14,298 bases of DNA from Gelria sp. (GTDB lineage: Bacteria; Bacillota; Syntrophomonadia; Syntrophomonadales; Syntrophomonadaceae), in the NCBI GenBank assembly GCA_012839665.1, contig DUMX01000036.1:1-14298 (forward strand), read 5' to 3'. Of this stretch, positions 14,053 through 14,298 are shown piece after piece. Both the position numbers and the translations under genes were made by a program. A model generated the notes under the pieces. It was given only the letters and a program-made list of their open reading frames with translations, had not been told where the DNA came from and ran no database searches. The number at the start of each line of letters is the position of its first letter. The stretch's first letter is position 1.

Positions 14053-14298
14053 TCAAGCCCTGCCGTATTTCTGTTTCAAAACTGCCAGAACAAAAGCCGG
14101 CAAAGCTAACTGTCTTTTCCAACGTGCCGGTTCTACAAGTAAACGATAAAACCATTCCAAATTCAGGGTTATGAAAATCTCAGGTGCCCTTTTCTTAATC
14201 CCGGCGATAACATCAAAGCTTCCGCCTACACCCATACATACTGGTACCTCAAGTACATCACGATTCTGGTCTATTATATTATTTGCAGCCCTGGGAGC
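14053..14298 (-). CDS. WecG/TagA/CpsF-family glycosyltransferase, 5' part outside window
   Basis: Only the last 81 residues are present; the frame stays open to base 14298. MGVGGSFDVIAGIKKRAPE, then LEWFYRLLVEPARWKRQLALP, is the characteristic C-terminal signature of GT26 enzymes. These transfer N-acetylmannosamine(uronic acid) or related sugars onto undecaprenyl-diphosphate-linked acceptors for teichoic acid, enterobacterial common antigen or capsule. The acceptor here cannot be predicted. Its stop (14053-14055) overlaps the ribosome binding site of the FtsA-like gene, so the two are probably one operon with linked translation. Confidence 0.9.
   Translation of the reverse strand, partial: APRAANNIIDQNRDVLEVPVCMGVGGSFDVIAGIKKRAPEIFITLNLEWFYRLLVEPARWKRQLALPAFVLAVLKQKYGRA

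Overview
The window looks like a chromosomal segment of an AT-rich Gram-positive bacterium of the Clostridia. It carries the conserved Firmicutes stress and housekeeping cluster in the order known from Bacillus subtilis: ctsR-mcsA-mcsB-clpC-radA-disA-yacL-ispD-ispF-gltX, all on the minus strand. Three genes start with TTG and two with GTG, and the ctsR leader has CtsR-type heptad operators. A Syntrophomonas-like relative seems likely from the overall protein style, but this is an impression and not a measured assignment.

Reading in the direction of transcription (right to left): the end of a WecG/TagA/CpsF-family glycosyltransferase (14298-14053) runs into a 709-residue FtsA/PilM-type actin-fold protein (14039-11910). 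Its C-terminal half is an unusual array of short [V/I/L/F][N/D]G motifs. A strong terminator (11898-11854) separates it from the class III heat-shock operon. There two CtsR boxes precede ctsR, mcsA, mcsB and clpC (11699-7143), which together make the repressor, the protein-arginine kinase and its activator, and the ClpC unfoldase. A terminator (7129-7099) ends this operon. radA and disA (6993-4566) follow as a tightly spaced pair, giving a RecA-like DNA repair helicase and the c-di-AMP synthase/DNA-integrity sensor.

The cluster is then interrupted. Between disA and yacL lies a plus-strand gene for a 132-residue Cys-containing protein (4018-4416). It has its own consensus sigma-A promoter and converges on disA across a bidirectional terminator. 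The terminator sits inside a 141-bp segment flanked by 14-bp inverted repeats. yacL therefore restarts from its own extended -10 promoter and is followed by ispD and ispF (3764-1478), a PIN-TRAM membrane protein and two MEP-pathway enzymes. A 175-bp gap with its own promoter precedes gltX (1302 to beyond base 1).

Most of the window is ordinary, well-conserved housekeeping DNA. The parts worth a second look are the C-terminal repeats of the FtsA-like protein, the inserted 132-residue gene with its promoter region, the AATTCTT-type heptad repeats found at two intergenic sites, the link between TTG starts and G-run ribosome binding sites, and a Lys substitution in the glycine loop of CtsR. I found no CRISPR array, tRNA, rRNA or transposase gene.
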